NCBI GenBank assembly: GCA_028023455.1
Contig: JAQFVV010000020.1
Coordinates: 9,905,092-9,969,091, forward strand
Direction of reading: 5' to 3'
DNA length: 64,000 bases
Source of the DNA: Epiperipatus broadwayi
Taxonomy: Eukaryota > Onychophora > Udeonychophora > Euonychophora > Peripatidae
The stretch's first letter is position 1. Each line of letters begins with the position of its first letter. The position numbers and the translations under genes were made by a program. Positions 12,850-23,225 of the stretch are shown one piece after another. The notes beneath the pieces were generated by a model. That model searched no databases. It saw only the letters and a list, made by a program, of their open reading frames with translations, and was not told the origin of the DNA.

Positions 12850-12912
12850 GAATATCCCCAACCTCATTCCGGTTTCCGCTACTGGTGTCCTCAGTGAGGT
12901 ACTAGGATATTC
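12850..12912 (-). ncRNA. hammerhead ribozyme, probably inactive copy
   Basis: Minus-strand counterpart of 13517-13579: ACCTCA, CTGAGGA, an 11-nt stem II segment, GAAAC, then TGAGGT, with the outer GAATATCC / GGATATTC pairing kept. The cleavage triplet that reads GTC in the other arm reads GAA here, so cleavage is not expected. Another degenerate copy lies on the minus strand near 13220-13268 (core CTGAGA, one G lost). Confidence 0.55.
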
Positions 12913-13516
12913 AATCATTAGATTTAAAATACCAGGACAAGCCCAGCACTTTATCTAATGTATAACTATTAAGTAGAAAATCTAAAATTTTCAGACATCC
13001 ATATATCTTCCAATCCAGCTGTCTAACTTAAATAGCCATATAGATCTGAAATAAGTTCAAATACACCATATATTAATAGCTTTAGCAATATAAAATCAGC
13101 AAAGCCATCATAGCAAAAAATAAAATTACAAAAAAAATCAAGTCAGATGTCACATGACCTAATTTAATAAGCTTGTATTTATAAATGTTATATAGAGAGC
13201 ATGCAAAACAAGTTCTTAACAAACTTTGTATAATATCCCCAACTTGATCAGTTTCTGTTACTGGCATCTCAGTCATGTGACATGTGATTTGATTTTTTTG
13301 TAATTTTATTTTTTGCTATGATGGCTTTGGCAATTTTATATTGCTAAAGCTATTAATATATGGTGTATCTAAATTTAGTTCAGTTCCATATGGCTATTTA
13401 AGTTAGATAGTTGGATTGAAAAACATATGTTAATCTGAAAATTTCAGATTTTCTACTGAATAGTTATACTTTAGATAAAATGATGGACTTGTCCTGGTAT
13501 TTTTAATCTAATGATT

Positions 13517-13579
13517 GAATATCCTAGCACCTCACTGAGGACACCTGTAGCAGAAACTGGTCTGAGGTTGGGGATATTC
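13517..13579 (+). ncRNA. type I hammerhead ribozyme candidate
   Basis: All core parts are in order: stem I 5' strand in two helices (GAATATCC 13517-13524 and ACCTCA 13529-13534, internal loop TAGC), CTGAGGA (13535-13541, fits CUGANGA), an 11-nt stem II segment, GAAA (13553-13556), a very short stem III, GTC (13560-13562), then stem I 3' strands TGAGGT (13563-13568) and GGATATTC (13572-13579) that pair exactly with the 5' strands. Stem II is weak in this copy (CAC...GCA). The other arm has CAC...GCG, so an ancestral CGC/GCG stem that lost CpGs is likely. The tiny stem III is like those in PLE and retrozyme hammerheads. Confidence 0.7.
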
Positions 13580-13890
13580 TCCAAAGCTTGTTAAGAGCTT
13601 GTTTTGCAAGCTCTATATATAACATTTGTAAATACAAGCTTATTAAATTAGGTCATGTGACATCTAACTTGATTTTTTTGTAACAGGTATATTTAAAATT
13701 TTTAATTTTAATATGGCTTTATTAATATGTTGCCGAGTAAATTTCTGAAGTGTACTAAACAGGTTGGGTTATTCCAAACATTTTTTTTTCAATTGTGAAT
13801 TTTTCACATTTGTTTATATAATATTAAAAGTGTTTGTTTAATTTATAATAAATCTTAAAAATAACTTTTTAAAGCAACCGATTAAAAAAA

Positions 13891-14535
13891 TGACAGTTTT
13901 TCCATAGGCCAAATACAGTCTGGTAACAATATAATAATAACTACCTTGTAACGTTAAGATTTATTATTAATTTATCATGCAAAAAACAGAAAATAATGTC
14001 TACAGGAGTAAAAAAAAAAACTAGAGAATAATTAAAATAAAAATCCCTCTATAAAAATGAATAGAAAAAGAATAATTTGTAATGTAAAATATAGAGAATT
14101 TGTCCGGTAGATAAAATGTTAGTTTCATTAATAGACATTTATTTGCTACATATCTGGTGTTTTGAAAAAATGCAATAAAGATAGAAAGTATTGGGTTATT
14201 TTTATTTGTAAAAGAAATAGGGTCAATAACAAGGGATCTTTTAAAGTAGTTAATCTGGACCCAGTTGAGATGAAGATCAAACCTATTTATCTTTCAGAAA
14301 TGCATTTTTGTACACTTTTCATTAGGTGAATAATCCATAAAGTTGTGTTATACAGAAACACTATTTTGATTTAAAATTATTATTATTCAAAGTTCTTAAA
14401 TGAGAAAATAAAGCCTACTAGGAAAAAATTGACATTTTATAGAATTCTTCAAAATGGTTTACTACAGCAATCAGTTCCATTTGTAATGTCGGATTAGATC
14501 ATAGAGAACACGTTACTTCCAATAAATAAGGGTGG
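13891..14535. other. AT-rich DNA, possibly eroded LINE upstream part
   Basis: No clear feature. Because the LINE remnant at 14540-15085 would need 5' sequence, part of this stretch may be its unrecognisable upstream coding region. Confidence 0.3.
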
Positions 14536-14539
14536 ACCA

Positions 14540-15085
14540 CACAATCTTACACTTAAAGAAATTTAACAACTTATTTAACAATAGTTTAATCATTCCACCA
14601 ATTGTCTCACATTAAATTCACCAATGATTAGATTACTTAATGATACAAAGTAATATATATTAAGGCTATAACCTTAAGACTATGCTTCTGAAAAAACGAC
14701 AGTAGGGACATCTATAAATCTTTAACACAAGATTTATTTAAAAGACAAGAGCCACCAAATAAATAAATAAATAGGCAAAGAAAATTACCATTATGAAGGA
14801 TTTATGACAAGGCAATTCCTTATTTCCAAAACATTTTATAGCAGTTTACAAAAAGAATTTTGGGGATTAAAATGAAGAGTTCAGGAAATAAAAATAAATA
14901 GAGATTATTTAAGTCATCTAAATTTTTCAGATGATGTTATTTATGCAAATAAATGCTAAAACGATTAAAGTAATATTCAATGGATTTTCTCAGAAAAAGA
15001 AAATAAAGATTGATAATAAAGAATTAAAAGAAGTTAATGATTATAAATATCTTCATCATATTATTTCACAATCTATCTAAGAATA
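14540..15085 (+). pseudogene. decayed RTE-like LINE reverse transcriptase
   Basis: In shifting plus-strand frames the finger/palm region of a non-LTR reverse transcriptase can be read. A block like SKTFYSSLQKEFWGLK (about 14826-14880) corresponds to the region before motif C. YLSHLNFSDDV (about 14905-14940) is motif C, normally LRFADDI, with the catalytic Asp pair still readable. KIDNKELKEVNDYKYL (about 15005-15055) corresponds to the usual GxxLExVxSYKYLG block. Stops and frameshifts are frequent, so it is an old, dead copy. It is probably related to the LINE 3' ends at 1.7, 2.7 and 57.0 kb, which encode the carboxy end of the same clade; this cannot be shown because the parts do not overlap. 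Confidence 0.65.
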
Positions 15086-15089
15086 GCAT

Positions 15090-15245
15090 TTACCCATTTA
15101 CTGGCCGATACTAAATAGTTTCTGACTTGGCCATGGAGCAGATGTTTAAAAAAATTCTATTCTCTAATGGAACCTGAGGAATTTTTTTTTCAAGCCAGGA
15201 TTTGAACCGCAGGTGGAAGCACTAATCATCAAAGTGCAGGTCATA
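15090..15245 (-). repeat. tRNA-derived SINE, family C
   Basis: Minus strand: tRNA-like head with box B GGTTCAAATCC (about 15195-15210) and a body ending in the conserved block that reads ACCCATTTACTG on the plus strand. The same body block occurs at 57265-57330, 58060-58110 and, on the other strand, 61660-61725. Confidence 0.5.
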
Positions 15246-15249
15246 TATG

Positions 15250-16655
15250 TGTAGAAAATAAAACATATCTATCAACTGAAAAACCATTAAACATCCTGAA
15301 AAAAAGGAATACCTAAACATACATTAAATAAAAAATTATTTTTCCAATATATATATATGTGTAAAAAAATAAAACATATCTATCAACTGCAAAGCCATTA
15401 AACAGAGTTAATTGGAAATCCATAAATTATGTTATTTTCTTGGCTAAGCGTATTTTTTTTTTCTACTTAAATGTGACAGCAACTACTGTAGAGACAAACA
15501 AATATCTAAAACAAAGATTACACTTTTTTATTTATAAAACATAAAAATAATTTTTAAAAATGCTCTTTTCCTAAGAATTTAAAAAAAAACATATATATAT
15601 AGAAAGATTATATGAAAAATGAATTTGAATTTTAAAAATGCAATTTCCTATACAAGTTAATACATAATAAATGATATTTAAAATGACATTTGGTATGTCT
15701 GCAAAACACAGAAAAGATTTAAGTGCAATTTCTAAATTGTATTCATTCATACTATTTAGAAATTAAAAAAACCATGTAATGCAGTCAGTTTCCAATAGTA
15801 ATTAATCAAAATAAATAATTGCATATTAGTTACTTAGGGGGTCATATGAAATTTTCAAGTCAGATTTACACAGAAATCAAATTCTTGGGTTAGCTTCTTT
15901 GCTAGTCTACTTAATTGCATGGGATAACAATTAATGGTTCTTTGCTTTAATTTTTTTATTTAGTATTTTGATACTTCCAGTAATAATACAACAATTCTTG
16001 TTAGTCCATTCATGTAATAATTATTCCTATTTTAAATAGTTTAATCCGACTGACATCCTGAGAGTTCTTTTTTTTTTTTTAACATATATGCTAGTTTATG
16101 TTCGTAATAACAAAATAGGTGGCTGTAATCAATAATAGCCGAACATAGCAGTAATACATGGGTCTGTCACATTAAATACTTCATATGTGCGTACACCCTA
16201 TGTTTTTAAAATGATTATTGTATCATTTATTATTTTATTTAATTTTACATAACATGAGAAAAAAACATTTGTTTTGTTTATATATATATAATGTTTTAAT
16301 TAATCTTATATATAAAAGAAAAGAACAAAGCCAATTTTGTATTTTAGCGGCTTTAGACACAATTAATATATATACATTAAACGGCAGATACCGATACTTC
16401 AAAACATTTCCTTCTTCTTTTAATCAATCAATATACCTAATAAAGTAGTTATCTATAATTAATATATTTTTAGAGGTCATAATAAACTATAACTTAAAAT
16501 GATTAAATACCTTAGAATATCAATCTAATTGAAATAGTTTTTTTATGTTTACATATGAATATGAAATAACTGATGATCTCAAGAATTTGTTATGAGGATT
16601 TGTAGAACGGCTGTTTTTCTCTCAATGGCATGCATTAATTGATTTTATCAAATAT
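15250..16655. other. AT-rich DNA, nothing recognised
   Basis: A short duplicated phrase (AAAACATATCTATCAACTG at about 15260 and 15370) is a local tandem duplication. No gene or repeat family is supported. Confidence 0.5.
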
Positions 16656-16661
16656 TTTTAC

Positions 16662-16733
16662 AAGGTACACTATACTGTTTGGTATCAGTTCTTAGATAGG
16701 TGGGAATTCCTCTCCTCTGATATGCAGTTCTGT
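16662..16733 (-). CDS. candidate 72-bp internal exon
   Basis: Minus-strand segment between acceptor AAAGTACTTTAG and donor CCTT|GTAAAA, phase 1 at both ends (72 bp). It is open and protein-like, reading RTAYQRRGIPTYL then RTDTKQYSVP. The alternative frames contain stops. GC is about 42%, well above the flanks. Protein not identified. Strand agrees with the other candidates at 3937, 9226, 21054 and 22846. Confidence 0.4.
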
Positions 16734-16984
16734 CTAAAGTACTTTATTTGATGTTTGGGCCTTTTTTTCATGTAGAAATTCCTTTAATTAAAATAGCTTG
16801 ATCAGATTCATCAGACTGGATTCAGGATAATCTTCACTCAATCAATGATTTTCCTTCTCTGCTGATTATAACCATGACAGCACAATGTAGAATTAAGCAC
16901 AAATAAAGGAAGAAGGGAGAATTTAAAAAAAAAAAACTGGTTATATACACTATTGATCTTTTGTTTGCAAAGATATGTATAAGA

Positions 16985-17075
16985 GATTGTGAACTGATCC
17001 AACTGATGAGTGTCGTTTAGCACAATATACATTTTGAGGATTATAAGCCTTTTTCATGTCTTTGACCCCATATGT
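16985..17075 (+). repeat. eroded copy of the hammerhead repeat
   Basis: GATCCAACTGATGAGTG, a stem II remnant GTG...TTTAGCAC, AATATACA, and TTTTCATGTC match the ribozyme region of the repeats at 25.5 and 38.0 kb. CTGATGA is intact at 17003-17009 but GAAA has become CAAT-like, so it is inactive. The rest of the repeat cannot be followed. Confidence 0.5.
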
Positions 17076-17079
17076 TTTA

Positions 17080-17525
17080 GATTACATTTCTCCACATGGT
17101 AGTGATATGATGTGATGTATTTGGCTTCTCCTTAGACGAAGTCAAGAATATCTCAGAAATTATGCCCAGATAAACCTGTTAGCCATTTTATTCTCCATTC
17201 CCCACTCTTAAGTCTTCCCATATTCTGCAGTAAAAGCAGATAGAAACCAACCCTACCTTGCGTGAGAATGACGTAGTGAAAATTACACTACAAAAATGTT
17301 ATTCATCTTGATGACAGCTTTATTTTAATTATATTTAATTTTCAAAATATTATAATTATTTAATTGATTGAATTTTTACCTTGTTTTTTAATGTGTTATC
17401 TCCAAATTCAAAATGCAACTTTAAATTAAAACCACTCTTAATCTTTTAATTACCGTTTTTAGTTTAAATCTATTTTCTTGCCTAATGACATTGTTTTGTA
17501 ATAAGCAACTCATTCAAACGTGAAT
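17080..17525. other. unclassified, slightly GC-richer patch
   Basis: 17110-17285 has more complex sequence than its flanks. The minus strand offers a small open piece (MGRLKSGEWRIKW) after an acceptor-like TTTTACTGCAG, but the donor is poor. It could be an exon or a unique eroded repeat. Confidence 0.2.
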
Positions 17526-17526
17526 T

Positions 17527-17657
17527 AAAACATATTTTCTTCTTTTTTTTTTTTTCATGTGTCAAAGCATCGGCCGAGAAGCGAACCCGAGGCAACTTCT
17601 TGTAAGGCAGCTGTGCTGACCACTCAAACACCAACGCTTGACAAAACATATATTCTT
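17527..17657 (-). mobile_element. minimal tRNA-Gly-like SINE, subfamily A, box B damaged
   Basis: Minus-strand tRNA-like unit with tail (CACATG then A-run) and TSD AAAACATATTTTCTT (17527-17541) versus AAAACATATATTCTT (17643-17657). The B-box side has lost about 8 nt compared with the copies at 9.7 and 19.2 kb (GAACCCGAGGCAAC instead of the full spacing). Confidence 0.75.
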
Positions 17658-17659
17658 TT

Positions 17660-18230
17660 CAGTACATTTTTCTAATTCTCAATTTATCTGTCATAATAAA
17701 ATTAGCTAGACTGTTTTAATCTATTTTATTACCTAATTTCTTTTAAATTTAATCACTTACTTTAAAATATTACTTTTAATAATCCATTCTAAAATTTCAA
17801 CATTATCTATTATTAATCATCATTTATTATAAAATTTCACAGCTACAATTTTAATTATTACTTTTCATAATTTATTCTAAGGTATTTCTATTACTTTATA
17901 TAACTTTCTAATGCTATTTTTATTACTGTCACACAATAATTGAAAACCAGTTCTCTACCATGTGGAAGACCATATGGATGGTCATGAAAGGAATAAGATA
18001 TTTATTATTTTGAATTTAAGAAATTTATCAGTAAACGTTGCATAACTGAATCTTTATTGAAAAATAATTTTGATCTCAGAGTTTTAATACTAAACAAACA
18101 ATCATAAAGACAGAAAAACTAATATCAGAAATGGCAAATTCAAATACAAAAATTAAAACTTGTATAAAAAAGTAGGTTGTAAAGGCCATGTTTTCCTTTT
18201 TCTAATGAAAAAAAATCAGCAAGTTTTAAC
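17660..18230. other. AT-rich DNA, nothing recognised
   Basis: No protein-like frame or matched repeat. Confidence 0.5.
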
Positions 18231-18231
18231 T

Positions 18232-18432
18232 ATTTAAATCAGTGGTTCTCAGCCTGTGGGTCACGAACCCATTGAGGGTCAAACAACCCTTTCACAGGGC
18301 CACCTAAGACTGTTGGAAAACACAGTTATGAAGTAACAACAAAAATAATTTTAAGGCTGGGGGTCACCACAACATGAGGAACTGTATTAAAGGGTTGTGC
18401 CATTAGGAAGATTGAGAGCCACTGATTTAAAT
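18232..18432 (+). mobile_element. SPIN-family non-autonomous hAT transposon
   Basis: Element 18240-18424 (185 bp) is flanked by a perfect 8-bp TSD ATTTAAAT (18232-18239 and 18425-18432), as hAT elements make. The ends are imperfect inverted repeats (CAGTGGTTCTCAGCC / AGATTGAGAGCCACTG). The internal sequence follows the SPIN (Space Invaders) consensus as I know it, including CCCTTTCACAGGG, CCTAAGACTGTTGGAAAACA and the GGGGTCACCACAACATGAGG block. SPIN is a hAT family known for horizontal transfer among tetrapods, triatomine bugs, a pond snail and planaria. No transposase is present, so this copy depends on an autonomous partner elsewhere. Confidence 0.9.
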
Positions 18433-18439
18433 GATTTGC

Positions 18440-19115
18440 TTAAAACTTAAAAGATGCATTAATCATTGTTAAATCATCCAAAAGTGATGTTTCATTTAAA
18501 ATATTTGGTTTGGTTTGAATTTCAATTCATAATAAAAGATTTAATTGTTTTACCTCTCTCTGTTCTCACTGCATATCACTGACATCAACTGTCCTTGGCA
18601 TGTTCATAGAACATGTAATATAGAAATATAGTTTATATATGCGAAAAATAACATAAAAAGTTATCCCTTCTGGATATAAGTGAAAAACTACAATTGTGCT
18701 AATAATGGGTACAAAATTAAACAATACAGCAAGACATAATAACAGTCTGATATTCTGATGATGTGATTTTTTAGATAGATAAACCAAAGTTATAAATAGT
18801 ATGTAAATTGTTAGAATAAACAAAAGTTATAACACTTGTATATGAATGCAATTTTGTTTCAAAAATGCACAATACACTGATTGACATTCTGCTAATTAAT
18901 TAAAGTCACTTATGATTTAGTGAAGTAATGGAATGGCAGACTCAATTGGAAAATATGAAAATAACTCATAGCCCATTCTAACCCTTCAGTGCTCACACAT
19001 CACATAATCCCTTGGGCATTTAATTATAATACAAGCACAACTGAATATATAATTGTGATGATGAATATTGTAGAACTTCTTATCTTTCTGGATCTTATTT
19101 ATATTAAAGGTTTCT
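18440..19115. other. AT-rich DNA, nothing firm
   Basis: A hydrophobic minus-strand open frame (18566-18823) has two membrane-like stretches but ends in a stop before any donor, and its composition is what A/T-rich DNA gives. Not called as a gene. Confidence 0.4.
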
Positions 19116-19119
19116 TCGT

Positions 19120-19251
19120 TAATTGTTTTTTTTTTATTAAGTGTCATAGCATCGGCCGGGACACGAACCCACAACCCGGGCAACTGCCTGCAAGTGTAAG
19201 GCAGTCGCGCTGACCTCTCGACCACCAATGCAAGACTAATTGTTTTTTTTT
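19120..19251 (-). mobile_element. minimal tRNA-Gly-like SINE, subfamily A, best preserved
   Basis: Minus-strand unit beginning GCATTGGTGGTCGAGAGGTC and ending with box B GGGTTCGTGTCCCGGCCG and GATGCTATGACAC. TSD TAATTGTTTTTTTTT on both sides (about 19120-19134 and 19237-19251). The arms that would form the acceptor and T stems are still largely complementary. A small insertion sits beside the anticodon arm. Confidence 0.8.
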
Positions 19252-19581
19252 CTCTAAGCTTTACAGAGAATGTAACAACTTAAAAGGAAACTTATCATTC
19301 ATCTTATCTTAAAACAATATGTCAGTCATAATTTTATACTTTAAATTAGTAGCAAGAGATGGATAATAAATTATTTCTGAAACAGTATCTGTATTGTGCT
19401 AATCTAATAAATATTTATATTCATAGCAAACAGATTATAATCATGTTGAGAGTGATATGTTTTTTTGTTGAGAATGATATGGTCTTTTATATTTTTAGAG
19501 CTTGTATATTTCTGTAATTATCAATTAGCAAGCTACAATTAATGTGACTGGGTCATAAGCATTGGAAGCAACCAAATTTAA

Positions 19582-19998
19582 CTCTAATACAGGGGTCCCC
19601 AACCTTTTTGCACTTAAGAGCACATTCTATAATACCGGCTAGGTGGCGGGCACCATTTTATTTTTTCAACCAGGTGGCGGGCACCATTTATTTTTTCAAT
19701 GTAAATTTATAGTTGGATATTGTTAATAATACACATAATGTACAAAAAAATAATTATTTCAAAAATAAAATTTTAACATATAATTAATGTTTATATTTTT
19801 ACGCTGTAAAAGTATAGTATGCCATACAATTTGATTACAATATAATACAATAATTCATAAAAAAAAATTCAAAAATTAAATTTATTTGTATCAGATAAAT
19901 AATTTTTTATCATGTTCGGATAGCGGCGGGCACACATAAAATGGTCTGCGGGTGCCATGGTGCCCACGGACGTAGGGTTGGGGACTCCTGCTCTAATA
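19582..19998 (-). mobile_element. non-autonomous hAT element, copy 1
   Basis: 401-bp element (19590-19990) with perfect TSD CTCTAATA (19582-19589 and 19991-19998). Terminal inverted repeats CAGGGGTCCCCAACC / GGTTGGGGACTCCTG. Inverse orientation relative to the copies at 52.8 and 54.3 kb. Near one end a ~34-bp module (GGTGGCGGGCACCAT...TTTTTCAA) is present twice. No coding capacity. Confidence 0.9.
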
Positions 19999-19999
19999 A

Positions 20000-21050
20000 A
20001 TATTTTACTTTTTTTTTTTATTATCAATTCTACATGTTTGGTTCCCTTCCCTAGGTTAACTTTTAGGGGAATTCAAAATTGATTATTTTGATTTAGTAAT
20101 CTTTTTTTTTGATTTTGGATTTTTTTCCGATTTAAAAATTAGTGATGACTTTAAAAAGTTATTGAATAGATGATAATTAAATTGTTACACGTGTAAATGA
20201 TCTTATCTGAAATTAGTAGAGTGGAATGTTTGGTAACATAATAAATTTTGTTACAACTGAATATAAAATTTGTTTTTCTTTCAGTAATTTTTCTGCCTTT
20301 CATAAAAATGTTCATAACTGCCAGATAATGCTTAAAAAGAAGCAGAAAAATTGACCTTCATCAATTTCAATTAAAACATTCTAATAATTAGTTGATGAGT
20401 TATGAATAAAAAGATATTCTTAAGTCTATTATCAAAAATAGTGAAATCGCAAAAATTCTATCAGAATAAAACAATTTAAATCACAAAACACATAATTATG
20501 CTTGATAAATATGCAAGCTTTTATTGTAGCAAAATGAGGGACAGAATGGTTCCAATTTTAGATTGAAAATATTTTTGTTTTGACCAGAAACAAGATTTTG
20601 TTCTATTTATTTCAAAACACTTTTGGAATTTCCAATTTATTAAAGATAGAGTGGCATTTTGAAAATTGTGGGAATATTTACCATTTTCTCCAAATTCATT
20701 ATAATCTCTGGAAATAATAACCAAGTCATATAATCTAAGGTAAACTAAAATGACCTCTAGTAGTCTGTTCTATGTTTTAGAATACGGTTTATATATCCAA
20801 AAACAAGAGTCATACATAGAATAAATGCATGATCTATACCACTTGTAATAAAAATTTTCAGAGATTCCCATGCAATTCTAACAGGAACTGTTTTATTGTA
20901 AATGATAATATTCTATTAATTGTTTCAAACTATCAAAAGTGCTGATTAATAAATAACGAAAGTAAACACTGGATTGAAATCATTCTGAATATCACAATAG
21001 TTAATGCATTAATTTATAATTAAGATCTACTACTGTATTATATGTTTATT
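20000..21050. other. AT-rich DNA, one weak exon-like spot
   Basis: At about 20697-20722 the minus strand has a strong acceptor (TTATTATTTCCAG), 26 bp reading DYNEFGEN, and a donor (ATG|GTAAAT). It is too short to call. Otherwise nothing. Confidence 0.35.
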
Positions 21051-21053
21051 TAC

Positions 21054-21148
21054 ATCTGATTTGTCTCCAGGATGTATTCGCACTCCTATGAGTATAAGCC
21101 CCAATTTGAATAACATGTTGCCACAGATTTTGACATCAATATCTTCAA
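21054..21148 (-). CDS. candidate 95-bp internal exon
   Basis: Minus-strand segment after acceptor ATGAATAATATCAG and before donor GAT|GTAAAT. Open over 31 codons with clearly protein-like content: EDIDVKICGNMLFKLG then LILIGVRIHPGDKSD. The plus strand of the same DNA also has an open frame behind TTTGTCTCCAG, which I take as the shadow. The protein is unidentified. A hydrophobic centre followed by RIHPGD might be a membrane-proximal or buried strand. Confidence 0.5.
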
Positions 21149-21149
21149 C

Positions 21150-22840
21150 TGATATTATTCATGTAACTTTTTGAAAACGAGTTTTGTTGTAATAAATGTA
21201 TTTTGAAGCTGCTGCTTCTTCATAGAAAAGTTTTCCAGCTAGTGCACATAATTGAAATAAATCGCAAAAAGTTTACAAACGTTTTTTTAAAGTCTATTTA
21301 CTACATTCTTCTCTACTAGTATTAGTTTATCATTTAGTACCAAAAACCTAAATGAGAATAATTGCACTCGTTAAAACTACAACTTCTAGTCTATGGTTTG
21401 ACTCAGAAAAAGTATAATTCATATTTATTTATTCTCACAAGCTTCCTGTTTTAAACTTAAGTGTGCCCGACTGCGTTAATAAATAATATGCCCATAATTT
21501 CAGAACAATGAATTACTGCTATACAAGTAACTACTTATCCTCAAATCCTTTCAGCATTTATAGGCAACTCCTTTCCCATAAGTTAAACAATATCAGGTTC
21601 ATTATTATTTTCTTGATTTACTTGATCTGTTTATTTATTGTTATTTAATTGGTCAGTAGTAGTATTTTCTGATTCTAGAGAGCTGTATAAGTTGGATGGG
21701 TCCGTTATTGATAATAAGCTTTAGCCATTTCAATGAAATATTATTTAACAAAATTTCTAAAGTTAATGCGGTTAGTTTTAAAAAAAAAGATTGCTTCTCT
21801 CCTCCTTCAGTATATGCCTAATATACATTGTATACAGCATCTAGTATATTCTCTTCCACAAATTTTTTTTTCTATGAACTCCTTTAATCGTAGACAATAT
21901 AAAGAACGCTTTATAATCCTTCACGATATTGAGACTTGTCTTCCGATAAACATATCAGCAAGAATCAAAAAATTGCCATAAATATATTAAAAACTAACTA
22001 ATATGAACCCATTGTAAACTTTATCTTAAAAAAAAAAAAGGAAAACAAAAAATAAAGGCAGATGCACTGAAAAATAACTATACAAAACAGCAATACACAA
22101 AGCAGCAAATATGTGTGGTTTATATTGTAAATAAATAATTTAAATATTTAAAATGTGAAGTCGTTTTTAAACTGCTTTCTAAAAAGTTTAAATACAATAT
22201 ATATATATATTATTCTTGGAAACAATCTCAAATACTGGTTTTATTAACATCACATTTTAAAAGTTTATTATTATAGGTCTGGCTGGTTCAATTAATTCGA
22301 TTATATCTTTTTAAAGCTTAGTTATTTGATTCAATGTCAATTTTGATATGAAATCTAAGTTTGATTATACGTCTTAATTGATTCTTTTATCACAGACTGA
22401 TTCTAATTTTTTATTAACTAGTTGGCATTAAAGAAAATTCAACATTGTTATCATGTGAGTTATATCAATTTCTTTTCTGATCTGTCTCATAAGTGATTTA
22501 CAAAAATCAGTTGCTGATGAAATTTCATTAGTCAGTGAATTAATATAGATTTTCTCAAATTCAACTGCATTAAGGTATTTAATAAATTTTAATTTGAATT
22601 AATAAGAGTAATAGTAAATAAACATTTCAACATTTTTTTAAATGAAAAAATATTTTTTCAATAACAGCAAAAATATTTTCTAAATTAAAAAATAACAATT
22701 CTAATTATTATTCTTTATAAATTTTTGACAACATATTAATAAAATTGGTATATATATATATGACAGAGACATTAGTCGGTCATAATTGAGTTCAAGTTTT
22801 GAGAAGAGCAGCCAATTTTTTTAAGTTAGCTGAAATTTGC
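21150..22840. other. AT-rich DNA, nothing recognised
   Basis: Open frame at 21733-21981 on the plus strand lacks splice context and is compositionally biased. (TA)n tracts near 22200 and 22752. Confidence 0.45.
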
Positions 22841-22845
22841 AATAC

Positions 22846-22938
22846 CTTAAAATCAAATTCTGAGTAAAACAGGACAATTTTTTCACATTCATATACTCTG
22901 ACAAATCCAGGGTAGAGTGCGATGATTTTGTCAGACAG
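22846..22938 (-). CDS. candidate 93-bp internal exon
   Basis: Exactly 31 codons between a pyrimidine-containing acceptor (CTATTACTCTAAATTAAG) and donor TTTAAG|GTATTG on the minus strand. Reads LSDKIIALYPGFVRVYECEK then IVLFYSEFDFK. GC about 38%. Two other frames are partly open but end at stops. Phase 0 at both ends. No family recognised. Adjacent in order to 21054-21148 if one minus-strand gene is transcribed right to left. Confidence 0.45.
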
Positions 22939-23225
22939 CTTAATTTAGAGTAATAGCAGGCAATATTTTTCAGATAATGAATCTTATGATTTTTTCCCCC
23001 AGTCAATTGACCAGCTAGCTATTCTAGCGGCCATCCAATATTCATCATAAAGAGAATTCTGTTTTCAAAAAACATTTAGGTTCAAAATCCCAAACCTTAT
23101 AAAAAGGAATTTGAGTCAAAGTATTACTTAAGTGCAATTTAAAATGTGCATTAAAATAAATGTTAATTCCAATTGTATTTAACATGCTGATTTTCAAAAA
23201 GTATTTAATTTTAAAAATAAGATAA

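Larger units (their letters stand above)
12806..13680. mobile_element. hammerhead-bearing foldback element with 14-bp TSD
   Basis: Inserted into the Helitron-like repeat with TSD TAACAGGTATATTT (12792-12805 and 13681-13694). The relative at 32100-32120 has the uninterrupted site with one copy of the corresponding bases. The structure is a ~383-bp unit (12806 to ~13188), a restart of the same unit (from GTTATATAGAGAGCATGC at 13189 to ~13280), then the inverted unit to 13680. Each of the three unit starts carries a hammerhead-ribozyme-like segment. No open frame. Size, TSD and ribozyme resemble animal retrozymes. The inverted arrangement is unusual. Confidence 0.75.
12437..13890 (+). mobile_element. 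Helitron-like repeat copy 1, interrupted
   Basis: Begins TCTATATATATAAAATC, a 5' end style common in non-autonomous Helitrons, and matches 31785-32275 and 32643-32725 over its whole length (blocks TGTCAAATTCACAACC, TATACCTAACTAAAC, AGCATTTTATGCAAAGAA, TTCTGAAGTGTACTAAACAGG). It is split by the foldback element at 12806-13680. No terminal CTRR hairpin could be confirmed, so the class is tentative, but the repeat relationship is clear. Confidence 0.5.

Noticed and set aside
18566-18823. Membrane-protein-like minus-strand frame
   Set aside because: Hydrophobic runs arise easily from T-rich codons; the frame hits a stop just before the only usable donor.
19120-19251. Functional tRNA-Gly gene
   Set aside because: Inserted bases at the anticodon arm, A-tail and TSDs show it is a retroposed SINE; the same holds for the six related copies.
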